A stretch of 29,443 nucleotides of DNA from assembly GCA_964520785.1 (NCBI GenBank), contig CAZFQG010000066.1:1-29443 (forward strand). Reading direction: 5' to 3'. Origin of the DNA: CAZFQG01 sp964520785 (GTDB taxonomy: Bacteria > Planctomycetota > Planctomycetia > Pirellulales > Thermoguttaceae). How positions within the stretch are numbered: the stretch's first letter is position 1; every line of letters starts with the position of its first letter. Below the pieces are notes generated by a model. That model saw only the letters and a list, made by a program, of their open reading frames with translations. It was not told where the DNA came from and made no database searches. This document shows positions 1-7,795 of this stretch, in pieces. The position numbers and the translations under genes were made by a program.

Positions 1-363
1 TAGTGACCAAAACTGAGAATCAACGCCCATCAGGGTGACCGAGACATTCTTCGGCAATTCGCCGGTCCGACTGATGGTAGCATCCATTAAGATCATGCCG
101 AGAGCGCCGTCGAACGTATCGGAGAGTTTCTCGTCCCGCAGGAGTGGTTCTGGAGCGAACTCGAAAAATCGATCCGTCGTGAGCAGGTGATCGATCGACC
201 CGAGGCGGTCCAACGTCAGGTCCCGAAGGCTTCCCCTCATGGAATCCCCGACGAGAAGAGCGCCCGCAAGCGCGGCGGTTCCGACGACCGAACCGAGCGC
301 AACCGCGACGTGCATCCGCCAGTAAAACCGTAACGATCGAATAATATGTCGAAATCGGTTCAT
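1..363 (-). CDS. ABC transporter permease, FtsX/MacB type, N-terminal part (runs off left edge)
   Basis: The minus strand is open from an ATG at 363-361 through position 1 without a stop, giving 121 codons of an unfinished protein. It starts with a basic stretch, then a hydrophobic segment (about residues 18-40, rich in V, A, L and G) ending in LLVGDSMRGSLR, a pattern I recognise from planctomycete FtsX-type permeases. The following soluble part fits the MacB-like periplasmic core. Such permeases work with an ABC ATPase in lipoprotein release, efflux or envelope signalling; the substrate cannot be told. There is no Shine-Dalgarno site, and a TACAAT box lies 7 bases before the ATG, so the mRNA may be leaderless. 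The C-terminal membrane segments are outside the window. Confidence 0.8.
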   Translation of the reverse strand, partial: MNRFRHIIRSLRFYWRMHVAVALGSVVGTAALAGALLVGDSMRGSLRDLTLDRLGSIDHLLTTDRFFEFAPEPLLRDEKLSDTFDGALGMILMDATISRTGELPKNVSVTLMGVDSQFWSL

Positions 364-370
364 CGAGTGA

Positions 371-399
371 ATTGTACCGGATGGCAACGCGATTTGAAA
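371..399 (-). promoter_or_regulatory. Possible promoter of the ABC permease gene (leaderless)
   Basis: On the minus strand, TTTCAA (394-399) is separated by 17 bases from TACAAT (371-376). The -10 box matches the sigma-70 consensus at 5 of 6 positions but the -35 box only at 3. The predicted start site falls at or just before the ATG at 363. Confidence 0.3.
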
Positions 400-432
400 C
401 GCGAGCCGACCTCCGAGGGGCGGACGTCCTTC

Positions 433-462
433 AAAAAAAAGCCGCTCTCTTGCGAAAGCGGC
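433..462 (-). terminator. Intrinsic terminator downstream of tRNA-His
   Basis: Read on the minus strand: GCCGCT, a 10-base loop, AGCGGC, then eight T. The 6-bp stem (441-446 with 457-462) may be extended inside by a short TT/AA pairing. It lies about 78 bases beyond the 3' end of the tRNA and before the ABC permease gene, so it separates the two transcripts. Confidence 0.7.
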
Positions 463-539
463 CGGAGGTCAGAACTGGTCCTTGACGGCAAAGACCGATT
501 ACTTCCCAGTCTTCCGTCACAGAGCGTTCTCAAAAAAGG

Positions 540-614
540 GGTGGGAGAGGGGACTTGAACCCCCGACTCCTGGAACCACAATCCAGTGCTCTAACCAACT
601 GAGCTACACCCACC
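540..614 (-). tRNA. tRNA-His (GTG)
   Basis: The minus strand folds into a full cloverleaf: extra G(-1) paired with C73 (the tRNA-His hallmark), D arm GCTC/GAGC, anticodon stem CTGGA/TCCAG with loop TTGTGGT (anticodon GTG at 579-577), a 5-base variable loop and T arm GGGGG-TTCAAGT-CCCCT. The 3' CCA is not encoded; CC is followed by a run of T. One acceptor pair is a mismatch (U6-U67). It stands alone, with its own upstream promoter and a downstream terminator. Confidence 0.95.
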
Positions 615-996
615 ATATTGGGCTACGCAAAACACCAAAACTGCATCGGAATACACTTGCCGGACGGATTCAACCGAAGTTTGGTTCGCGGAAGACCGTG
701 ATGAGAATCAAATGATTAGGAAATGCCGACCGGCGCAATGCGCATTCAACCGTCACATCACTCCTTTTAGTCTAGTATTTCGCGAAAGCGCTGTCAACGG
801 GCGATCTTGAGTCAATGAAAAATTCAGATAAACATGTGGCGTGTCATTTTCCTTGGAGGCACTCAAGGCCTATGATTCCGTATCCAAAAAATGAACGGGA
901 AGAGCACCACCCCCATTAAGAGGTGTGTAGAAATGGCAGAATGAATCGAGAGAAACCGACGACACACTAAAGGTCCGAAACGACACCAGAATAAAA
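615..996. other. Intergenic region between tRNA-His and the antiporter gene (382 bases)
   Basis: No convincing gene in any frame. It holds the minus-strand promoter of tRNA-His (769-797) and, on the plus strand, only a weak candidate for the antiporter: TTGAGT (807-812), 16 bases, TAAACA (829-834). The perfect palindrome TTTCGCGAAA lies in the spacer of the tRNA promoter. A small hairpin CCTTG/CAAGG follows near 852-868. I saw no riboswitch. Confidence 0.6.
769..797 (-). promoter_or_regulatory. Sigma-70-type promoter for tRNA-His
   Basis: On the minus strand, TTGACA (792-797, perfect consensus), 17-base spacer, TAGACT (769-774). The same pair of boxes with the same spacing recurs at 24608-24636. 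Transcription would start near 762, giving a 5' leader of about 150 bases that RNase P would remove. Confidence 0.65.
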
Positions 997-3137
997 ATGG
1001 AAAATCCGTTTTTTGAGATTGCAGCAATCCTGGGGATCGCGACGCTGCTGGGAGTTGTCGGAGGAAAGCTCCGGCAGCCACTGCTGATCATGTTTCTTGC
1101 CACCGGTATCGTGGCCGGCCCATCCTTCCTGGGAGTCGTGGAGAGCTATCCCCAGATCGAACTCTTGGCAAATATGGGGGTTGCGCTCCTGCTATTCATC
1201 GTGGGGCTGCGGCTGGACGCCCATCTCATCCGTACGACCGGCCCCGTGTCGCTTGCCACGGGTTTGGGGCAAATCGCGTTTACTTCGTCCATTAGTTTCG
1301 CGATCGCCGCGGGCCTGGGATTGTCGTGGATCAGTGCCGCCTATGTTGCCGTGGCGATGAGCTTTTCGAGCACGATCATCATCGTCAAGCTCCTTTCCGA
1401 CAAAAAGGAAATCGACGCCCTGCACGGTCGTATCGCCATTGGGTTCCTGATCGTTCAGGATATCGCCGCCATCTTGGCTCTTGTCGGGCTGGCCACCGTT
1501 GGTTCTACTCCCGAAGAGGGAGGGACTCTGGCAATCGCGTCATTTTGGATTGTCCTCAAGGGGCTTGGTCTACTGGCGGTCGTCGCGCTGCTGGCACGAT
1601 ACGTGTTACCGTCCCTCACGCGTTACCTGGCAACCTCCCACTGACGCTCTTCGCCATCACGTGGGCGGTTCTACTGGGCGCGTCGAGCGACTTACTCGGG
1701 TTCACGAAAGAGGTCGGCGCATTTCTGGCGGGCATATCGCTGGCATCTACGGCCTATCGGGACACGATCGGGGCACGTCTGACGACGCTGCGCGACTTCT
1801 TGCTGCTGTTCTTCTTCATTGATCTCGGCGCCCGGCTGGAATGGTCTACCGTCGGTTCCCAACTGGGCAGGTCATTCGTCTTCTCGATATTGGTGTTGGT
1901 GGGTAATCCGATTATCGTCCTATCGATCATGGGGGCCATGGGCTACCGCCGCCGAACCGGCTTTCTCGCCGGATTGACCGTCGCGCAAATCAGCGAGTTC
2001 TCGCTGATTATCGCCGCCATGGGACTGAGCGTCGGCCACATTCCGACGGAGACCGTGGGGCTGATTACGCTGGTCAGCGTAGTGACCATTTTCGTTTCAA
2101 CTTACATGATCCTCTACTCGGCTTTGCTCTACGAACGGCTCTCGGGCGCGCTGAAGTTCTTCGAGAGGCGGAATCCCTATCGGGAGATTCACGACGCGTA
2201 TCCGGCCGGGGAACCGGTCGACGTTATCCTCCTCGGATTGGGACATTATGGGAGCGAACTTGCAGCGCACCTCTGGAGAAGAGGGAAATCCGTCATCGGC
2301 GTCGATTTCGACCCGGACGTATTGGAACGGTGGCACCTGAGGGGGATGCCGGTCCTCTACGGTGACATGGCCGACCCGGAATTGCTGGAACAATTGCCTC
2401 TGAAAGAAGCGCGCTGGATCGTCAGCGCCATCCCGAAGGCGAATTTGAATTCGGCGTTGGTGCAACACCTGCAAGACGTCGGTTACCAGGGGAGGATCGC
2501 GTTGACCGCGGCGAACCCGACGGATGCGGCGGAGTACGAACGCAGAGGCGTCCAAGCGGTTTTCAGGCCGTTCGTCGACGCGGCCGAACAGGCCGCCGAC
2601 GGACTGACCCATGCCGCTGACTTCCTTCCGCCGAAGCACGATTGGCCGATCGATTTTCGGGAGATCCGCATCCGGCCGGAAGCCGCCTGCGCTGGAAGAT
2701 CGATCCGCGAGATTCCCCTGCGAGAAGCTGCCGGGGTGTCGGTCCTCGCGGTCGGCCGGGCGGGGCGGATCACGTTCGATCCCGAACCCGACTTTCGGAT
2801 TGTGCCCGGTGATCGGGTCGTTGCCGTCGGACCGTTCGATCAACTAGAGAAGGCTGAGTCGATTCTGGGACGTTTCGCGGCGCCGGATGAGCCGGGAACC
2901 GCGGATCAGTTCGAAATCACCGAAATCGAGGTAGGCCAGGATTCCAAACACTCGGGCAAGACACTCGCCGAACTGCGGTTCAAGAACGCATACAAAGTGA
3001 CCATCGTCGGCATTCGAAGAAACGAGAGGTGGATCGTTTCGCTCGGCCCAACGACAAGAATCGAGGCGGGCGATACGCTGCTTGTCGGCGGCTTCGCGGA
3101 ATCGGTCGCGCAAGTGGTCGCGCTCGCTCCCATATAG
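997..3137 (+). pseudogene. CPA2-family cation/proton antiporter with TrkA-N and TrkA-C domains, broken by a frameshift
   Basis: Two adjacent reading frames together encode one protein of about 713 residues. Frame 1 (ATG 997, stop 1642-1644) gives 215 residues of the Na+/H+ exchanger membrane domain. From 1641 the protein continues in frame 3 with membrane segments including GFTKEVGAFLAG, then a Rossmann TrkA-N domain (GLGHYGSELA, start of the NAD-binding fold) and two TrkA-C domains, ending at the TAG at 3135-3137. Kef/YbaL-type proteins carry this architecture and exchange K+ or Na+ for protons across the inner membrane under nucleotide control. Family members usually read S-x-E-L at the break; here S-H is followed directly by L-T-L-F, consistent with a loss of about four bases. 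No slippery heptamer is present. It is a real mutation or an assembly error. The start has a poor ribosome site. Confidence 0.85.
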
Positions 3138-3145
3138 GTCATCGT

Positions 3146-4060
3146 TTATGCCGCTTGGCGATTCCGGCGCCGGGGCTTTTCACGCCAGCGGCGATGCAAC
3201 CACCAGTACTGGTCCGGAGTTGCGGAAATGATTTCCTCCAGTCGGTGGGTATACCACTGGGTCAATCCGCGGACCGTGCTCAATTGGTCGTCGCCCGAAG
3301 ACATCGGATCGAACATCGCCCTGACGCCCAATTCAAATCGCATCTTTCCCTCCAAGCGGAGAACGCCGGAAACCGCCAGGATGGCGCTGCTCTCCAATGC
3401 AAGCAGGGCGATCGCCTTGTGAGCCGAGGCGGGACGACCGAAGAAATCGACCCAGCATCCCTTGTCGCCGGCGTGTTGATCCGACAGGAGCGTAAGCGTT
3501 CCCCCGGCGTCCATCACGCCCATGATCTGGTCGTAGCCCCCGTTCTTCGGAATGATGTACTGACCGGTTTGACCACGAAATCCGTCGACGAAATCATTCA
3601 GGAACGGGTTGTCGAGCGTTCTCGCGACGGTATACGTGGGAAAGCCCAGGACCCCCAAGATGTAGCCACCTACCTCGAAATTGCCGATGTGGCCGGTCAC
3701 GATCACGGTCGGATGGTTACTCAAGAGGAGACGAACCAATGGCTTCTTGCCGCGCAAAGACACGAACCGGCGCCAGTTGGTGTCGTGGATCTTTCGCGGG
3801 GTGTGGGCAACTTCAAGCGCGAGGAGGAATAGGTGTTCCCACATTCGGCGTCTGGTGCGACGATATCGTGATTCGGTCCAGTCGGGGAATGCTTGACGGA
3901 GGTTCTCGGCGACGACTTGTCCGCGGACCTTGAGTACGTCCGCGAAGAGCCATGCGAGCCGCCTCGCGATCATCTGGCCCGTCTCGAAACGGATCGCCTG
4001 CGCGACGCAGATCACCACGCGGACAAGAAAATAGACGAGAAAGTCGACCAGTAACTTCAT
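3146..4060 (-). CDS. Lysophospholipid/lipid A acyltransferase, LpxL/HtrB family
   Basis: A 304-residue protein close to the usual 300-310 of the family. After an N-terminal hydrophobic segment (residues 3-20) it carries the catalytic HX4E motif as GHIGNFE (H124, E129), and later DQHAGDKGCWVDFFGR and a C-terminal YWWLHRRWR, both typical. The family transfers acyl chains to lipid A precursors at the inner face of the cytoplasmic membrane, so its presence suggests lipid A or a related outer-membrane lipid. It could instead acylate another glycolipid; regiospecificity is unknown. The start is supported by GGAGGG 11 bases before the ATG. It is convergent with the antiporter (8 bases between stops) and divergent from the 4388 cluster. 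Confidence 0.85.
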   Translation of the reverse strand: MKLLVDFLVYFLVRVVICVAQAIRFETGQMIARRLAWLFADVLKVRGQVVAENLRQAFPDWTESRYRRTRRRMWEHLFLLALEVAHTPRKIHDTNWRRFVSLRGKKPLVRLLLSNHPTVIVTGHIGNFEVGGYILGVLGFPTYTVARTLDNPFLNDFVDGFRGQTGQYIIPKNGGYDQIMGVMDAGGTLTLLSDQHAGDKGCWVDFFGRPASAHKAIALLALESSAILAVSGVLRLEGKMRFELGVRAMFDPMSSGDDQLSTVRGLTQWYTHRLEEIISATPDQYWWLHRRWREKPRRRNRQAA

Positions 4061-4143
4061 CGTGTGCCGTTCCCTCCATGGACTGGCTTTGGATTAACCC
4101 GCATAGAAATCGTGACCGGAAACAAGGATCGTATTCAATGAAT

Positions 4144-4172
4144 TTGGCATTGTGCCCAAAAGAGCGTAGAAT
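4144..4172 (+). promoter_or_regulatory. Candidate promoter for the 4388-6806 cluster
   Basis: TTGGCA (4144-4149), 17-base spacer, TAGAAT (4167-4172). Each box matches the sigma-70 consensus at 5 of 6 positions. It overlaps the opposed lpxL-type promoter. The predicted start near 4179 leaves a long leader before the TTG at 4388. Confidence 0.5.
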
Positions 4173-4177
4173 GCCAA
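4149..4177 (-). promoter_or_regulatory. Candidate promoter for the acyltransferase gene
   Basis: On the minus strand, TTGGCA (4172-4177), 17-base spacer, CACAAT (4149-4154). Transcription would begin near 4142, about 80 bases before the ATG at 4060. It lies face to face with the plus-strand promoter and shares its inverted repeat. Confidence 0.45.
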
Positions 4178-4387
4178 CACCAGTCTCGCGTGGCTGAAGA
4201 TATGCTGCTCCGCGATCAGCGCCGTATGGCCCTTGCTCAGCGTGGGAATTTGGGGATAATCGGCACTCAGAAAGCTTTGTGCGTTCTGGGGAAAAATCTG
4301 GTTCAATCTGGATTGCTTGGTTGCCGTTCCGCGAATCGCCCGCGGCTTACGAGTGTTTACACATAACCGAGTAAAATCAGGAGAAAC

Positions 4388-5683
4388 TTGTTGGCTCGCC
4401 GTATCCGAATCTTTGGTAAGAAACGTGGTGAGCATTGGTCCGGATCCTCCAGACAGGGGGCCGTTTGGATAACGGTGTTCTCAGGAATAATGACTATTAT
4501 AGGGGGAATATGGATAGCCGTTTTAACTACAACCGTCCTGCTCCCGGAATGGAGAGTCAATCACGAGTTCCGTCAAACCGTTTGCACCGTCATCGACCAG
4601 CGGTTGGCCATCGATGCCCCGGAGGACGGTCCTCCCAAGTACCGGCCCGAGGTACAGATCGAATACACCGTCGCGGGACGCAAGTTCGTAACGACGACCT
4701 ACGACGCTTGCGGTTCGTTTCTGAGCGATCAAGCCGTTGCCGAGGCGCTTCTGGAACCATTCCGCGTCGGCGAGGAATGCGTCTGCTATTACGACCCGGC
4801 GCGGCCTCGCATAGCAGTACTCGTCCGCGGATACGTCTGGTGGAATTGGCTCCACCTACTCATCCCGATTTCCTGTGTCCTGGTGTTCGGTTCCCAATTC
4901 GCGTACTCCCTTTTCCGAATGTCCACCTCCGCCGAACGCCGCGCAGCTCTGACCCAGCGTGTGGAACGGCTCGATCCATTCGAGACTCCGGAAACACGCG
5001 GCGACTTCCCGTTTACTCCCCACTTGGGGGACATCACAAACAGCCCGGGGACGACCCTTCGCTACCGCCTGCCGTCGCGTACGTTGCCGGTGGGGCATCT
5101 GCTCGGTTATCTCGTGGCTCTGGCCGTGTGGGGAGTTTTCGCCGGCTGGTTCGTCATTGACCAATTCGGCCCAAATCACTCGTGGTTGTTGCTCGGCGGC
5201 GGAACCGCAATCTCTCTTGCAGTCGCTGCAATACTCGCGCGGTTGGCCTACCGAGAGTTCATGGTGACATTCGGAATCGCGCCGACCAGCGTCGAGATAT
5301 CGGACCTGCCACTTCTTCCAGGGCAGGAGTACTCGCTTCGGGTGGTTCAACCAGGCCGCGTTAATCTGGCGCATTTTGAGATACTTCTCGCCTGTGACGA
5401 ACGTGCCGTCTTCCTGCAGGGTACCGATACGCGAACCGAGGAAGTACGCGTCTGGCAAGCACGGCTGACGTTGGAGCAGGAATTGAAAGCGGAACGCGGC
5501 GAACCGCTCGTCTTCGACCTTTCATTCCGTGTCCCCGAGACGGCCATGCATTCCTTCAAGGCTCTCCGCAACGAAGTGCAGTGGAAAATAATCGTCCACG
5601 GCAAAACCCCGCGCCGAATGCACTTTCAACGGGTCTTTCCGCTAATCGTATATCCGTCTACTCGAGAGAACGTCATTCCATGA
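4388..5683 (+). CDS. DUF3592-like multi-pass membrane protein with C-terminal beta-rich domain
   Basis: A 431-residue protein of unknown function. A first membrane segment (about 25-52) is followed by a DUF3592-like region (60-148) with the typical ending GEECVCYYDPARP, a second membrane segment (151-176), a basic/acidic linker, two more segments (236-258, 265-287) and a soluble C-terminal domain (300-431) of alternating beta-like stretches that may be arrestin-like. The start is TTG at 4388 (or TTG 4391), preceded by AGGAG at 4379-4383; no ATG fits well. Its stop overlaps the next start (ATGA), which implies translational coupling. It is the first gene of a three-gene unit. The DUF3592 call is from motif memory, the arrestin-like call is a guess. 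Confidence 0.75.
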   Translation: MLARRIRIFGKKRGEHWSGSSRQGAVWITVFSGIMTIIGGIWIAVLTTTVLLPEWRVNHEFRQTVCTVIDQRLAIDAPEDGPPKYRPEVQIEYTVAGRKFVTTTYDACGSFLSDQAVAEALLEPFRVGEECVCYYDPARPRIAVLVRGYVWWNWLHLLIPISCVLVFGSQFAYSLFRMSTSAERRAALTQRVERLDPFETPETRGDFPFTPHLGDITNSPGTTLRYRLPSRTLPVGHLLGYLVALAVWGVFAGWFVIDQFGPNHSWLLLGGGTAISLAVAAILARLAYREFMVTFGIAPTSVEISDLPLLPGQEYSLRVVQPGRVNLAHFEILLACDERAVFLQGTDTRTEEVRVWQARLTLEQELKAERGEPLVFDLSFRVPETAMHSFKALRNEVQWKIIVHGKTPRRMHFQRVFPLIVYPSTRENVIP

Positions 5684-6105
5684 GCGGTTCGCCGATTACC
5701 ATCACATTCGACGAAGAGCGTCGCCTTTACGAACCAGGGGAGACTCTGGCCGGGGAATACGAAATCACCTCCACGCTACTTCGAGAGGCCAAGGTCGTCG
5801 AGGTATCGGTCCTGTGGCACACCGAAGGAAAGGGAGAAGAGGACATGGCCGTCCATTCGTTCGACCGGCATTCCGTCTCACGCGGAAGTTGGTTTACTCC
5901 GGGGTATCCGGGCCATTTTCACACAATTCTCCCAAAAAGCCCCTTGAGTTATGATGGGCGGATAGTGAAAATCCACTGGTGCGTTAGAGTTCGAGTTTTC
6001 CAAGGTTGGGGACGCGAGCTGGTGCTCGAAGAACCGTTCACCCTCGGAACCGTGCCCCCGCCTCGCGAGTTGGCGAGCCGCCACGATGAGGAAGACGAGG
6101 AATAG
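5680..6105 (+). CDS. Small beta-rich hypothetical protein, possibly arrestin-like
   Basis: A 141-residue soluble protein. The ATG at 5680 overlaps the stop of the preceding gene by four bases. The sequence alternates short beta-like stretches: an opening ITITFDEERRLYEPGETLAGEY, then VVEVSVLWHTEGKG, a middle HFHTILP and RIVKIHWCVRVRVF, and an acidic tail ending DEEDEE. The opening (a strand, then PGE and a following strand) resembles the first strands of arrestin/Vps26-type sandwich domains and the C-terminal domain of the upstream membrane protein; this is an inference without alignment. No signal peptide or catalytic motif is visible. The gene is likely co-translated with its neighbours and may be a soluble partner of the membrane protein. 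Confidence 0.7.
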   Translation: MSGSPITITFDEERRLYEPGETLAGEYEITSTLLREAKVVEVSVLWHTEGKGEEDMAVHSFDRHSVSRGSWFTPGYPGHFHTILPKSPLSYDGRIVKIHWCVRVRVFQGWGRELVLEEPFTLGTVPPPRELASRHDEEDEE

Positions 6106-6110
6106 ATCCC

Positions 6111-6806
6111 GTGCGAGCTTCCGAGTCAGTTGAATCCGAGTCGAGATTTGCCGATAATCCGTTCTCCGCGGGACGATTTTCGGCCGGGCGGCTTCGATAT
6201 CGTTTTCCGACGGGTCACTCCGCGGAAAAACTCGTCCGCCGCTGGGAGGAGGCCGGACGCGAGGGAGAAATCGTCGGACCGCATGGGTCGGGTAAGTCGA
6301 CACTTCTTGCGGACATCATCCCGGTCTTGGAACGCCGGGGGCGAGATGTGTCGCTCATCGAGTTGCACGATGGCGCCACCACGATTCCATTGTCATATCC
6401 CGAGTTGAAGACCGTTTCGCCAAGCCACGACCTCCTGGTCGATGGGTATGAACAGCTCTCCTGGTGGGGTCGCGTCAGATTGCGCCGATTCGTCCGGAAC
6501 CGCCGGTGCGGTATTCTTGTCACGGCACATCGTTCAATCGGGTTTCCGCCGGTCTACTGCACCGGCGTTGATCTGGAATTGGCCGGAAATCTCGTTTCCG
6601 ATCTGGCGTCCTACCAGTGGTGCCGCCAGCACGCCCGCCAAATCGAATTGGCGGTCTGGAGACATAATGGAAATCTCCGAGAGGTGTTTTTCGACCTGTA
6701 CGACCTGTACGAAAAGGAACGAAGTGCCGCCCCGTGCCGGGGCCAAGACGGAGCCGCCATCCTCCTCCGGCGAGACTGCGCAGGACGCGATCGCGGGCCG
6801 AAGTGA
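6111..6806 (+). CDS. P-loop NTPase of unknown function
   Basis: A 231-residue protein starting at GTG 6111, five bases after the previous stop, with GAGGAA about 11 bases upstream. It carries a Walker A motif GPHGSGKST (residues 56-64), a Walker B-like LLVDGYEQL (108-116, acidic D111 and E114) and a following strand GILVTAH (134-140) of the sensor type. The NTPase core ends around residue 200; the C-terminal tail is basic and probably disordered. A short repeat FSAGRFSAGR precedes the core. The core is short for an AAA+ protein and no ABC signature is present. It is the last gene of the 4388 unit and may energise or regulate the membrane protein. Substrate and role are unknown. Confidence 0.75.
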   Translation: MRASESVESESRFADNPFSAGRFSAGRLRYRFPTGHSAEKLVRRWEEAGREGEIVGPHGSGKSTLLADIIPVLERRGRDVSLIELHDGATTIPLSYPELKTVSPSHDLLVDGYEQLSWWGRVRLRRFVRNRRCGILVTAHRSIGFPPVYCTGVDLELAGNLVSDLASYQWCRQHARQIELAVWRHNGNLREVFFDLYDLYEKERSAAPCRGQDGAAILLRRDCAGRDRGPK

Positions 6807-6817
6807 GCGTTCGCGAC

Positions 6818-6846
6818 TTGACACCGAGCTTCCAAATCGTTTTCAT
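6818..6846 (+). promoter_or_regulatory. Candidate promoter of the cupredoxin-like gene
   Basis: A perfect TTGACA (6818-6823) is followed after 17 bases by TTTCAT (6841-6846, 4 of 6). An alternative -10, TAGAAT (6846-6851), would need a 22-base spacer. It lies between the end of the three-gene unit and the next ATG. Confidence 0.45.
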
Positions 6847-6905
6847 AGAATTGAGGGTGACGATCCTACCGCCCTCCGTTTTTTTTGACTCGTTTGGAGA
6901 GCCAG

Positions 6906-7718
6906 ATGTCACGACTATTCGACCGTCGCCAATTCGTTCGCAGAGCTGCCGCCCTTAGTGGAATTACCGCTACCGGCCTGTCCATCCCCATTCGAGCAGG
7001 GGGCGACTCGGGAGGGGATTATGGCGATCTCGTCGGACGGCTCGTCTACGACGGAACGCCGCCGGAACGGGACAGGCTCAAGGTCGATAAGGACGTGGAC
7101 TGCTGCGGCAAGTTCGACATACGCGACGAAACTCTGATGGTCGGAGAAGACGGAGGATTGGCGAACGTCTTCATCTACTGCCGAACTCGCCGCGTGAAAA
7201 CTTGCCCCGACCTGGAAAACGACGTTTCCAAGCAGGTATTGCTCGACAATATCGAGTGCATCTTCAAACCACACTGCATGAAGATATGGCTATCTAAACA
7301 GGAGTTCCTCATCGTCAACTCCGATCCGGTTGCGCAAAACGTCGCGTTTTCTCCGTTGGGAGACCTTGCCGCGAATATCGTCCTTCCACCGCCGCCGGAT
7401 AAAGCGGCCAAGGCGACGTGGACGTTCAACCGGCCCCAGAATATCCCGGTCCGCATCCTGTGCAACTATCATCCATGGGAAGTCGCGTACATCCTGCCGG
7501 TCGATCACCCATACGTGGCGATCACCGCGATGGACGGGACCTTTCGTATTCCGAGGCTCCCGGTGGGCGAGAAGCTGCAGTTCCAGGTATGGCAGGAACG
7601 TTGCGGGTACGTTGCCACGGACGAATGGAATCGGGGGCGTTTCGAGATTGAAATCAAACCGGGAATAAACGACCTGGGTGTGATCAAACTGCCGCCGAGA
7701 ATGTTCGAGAGGAAGTAG
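6906..7718 (+). CDS. Tat-exported cupredoxin-like / carboxypeptidase-regulatory-like protein
   Basis: A 270-residue protein. ATG 6906 is chosen because GGAG lies six bases upstream and the product then begins with a compact Tat-type signal (DRRQFVRRAAALSG, residues 6-19); an upstream TTG in frame is less likely. The mature part resembles a planctomycete group with a beta-sandwich followed by a cupredoxin-like domain: GGLANVFIYCR (83-93), NSDPVAQNVAF (138-148), then CNYHP (186-190) and a regulatory-like domain with DGTFRIPRLPVGE (210-222). Such proteins are sometimes labelled methylamine utilisation proteins. C186 and H189 could bind copper, but the His that I recall before N in the NSDP motif is Gln here. 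Function is unproven; it acts outside the cytoplasm. Confidence 0.7.
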   Translation: MSRLFDRRQFVRRAAALSGITATGLSIPIRAGGDSGGDYGDLVGRLVYDGTPPERDRLKVDKDVDCCGKFDIRDETLMVGEDGGLANVFIYCRTRRVKTCPDLENDVSKQVLLDNIECIFKPHCMKIWLSKQEFLIVNSDPVAQNVAFSPLGDLAANIVLPPPPDKAAKATWTFNRPQNIPVRILCNYHPWEVAYILPVDHPYVAITAMDGTFRIPRLPVGEKLQFQVWQERCGYVATDEWNRGRFEIEIKPGINDLGVIKLPPRMFERK

Positions 7719-7795
7719 TCGGCGAAAAGCGGGAAGTCGTGCGGGGCGTCTCCGGGTATCGCGCGAGTCCGGCCCATCGAATGCGCGGAACGCTT

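Larger units (their letters stand above)
4061..4387. other. Divergent regulatory region (327 bases)
   Basis: No gene is supported here. It contains two overlapping opposed promoter candidates framed by a perfect 8-base inverted repeat, TTGGCATT (4144-4151) and AATGCCAA (4170-4177). A further weak plus-strand candidate is TTGCTC, 16 bases, GATAAT (about 4230-4258). The plus-strand leader would be about 210 bases. Confidence 0.6.

Noticed and set aside
615..996. A c-di-AMP or potassium-type riboswitch before the antiporter
   Set aside because: I looked for a long conserved structured core and found only short, unrelated palindromes.
1633..1645. Programmed ribosomal frameshift in the antiporter
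   Set aside because: No X-XXY-YYZ heptamer, no clear downstream pseudoknot, and one residue of the family pattern seems missing as well, which suits a deletion better.
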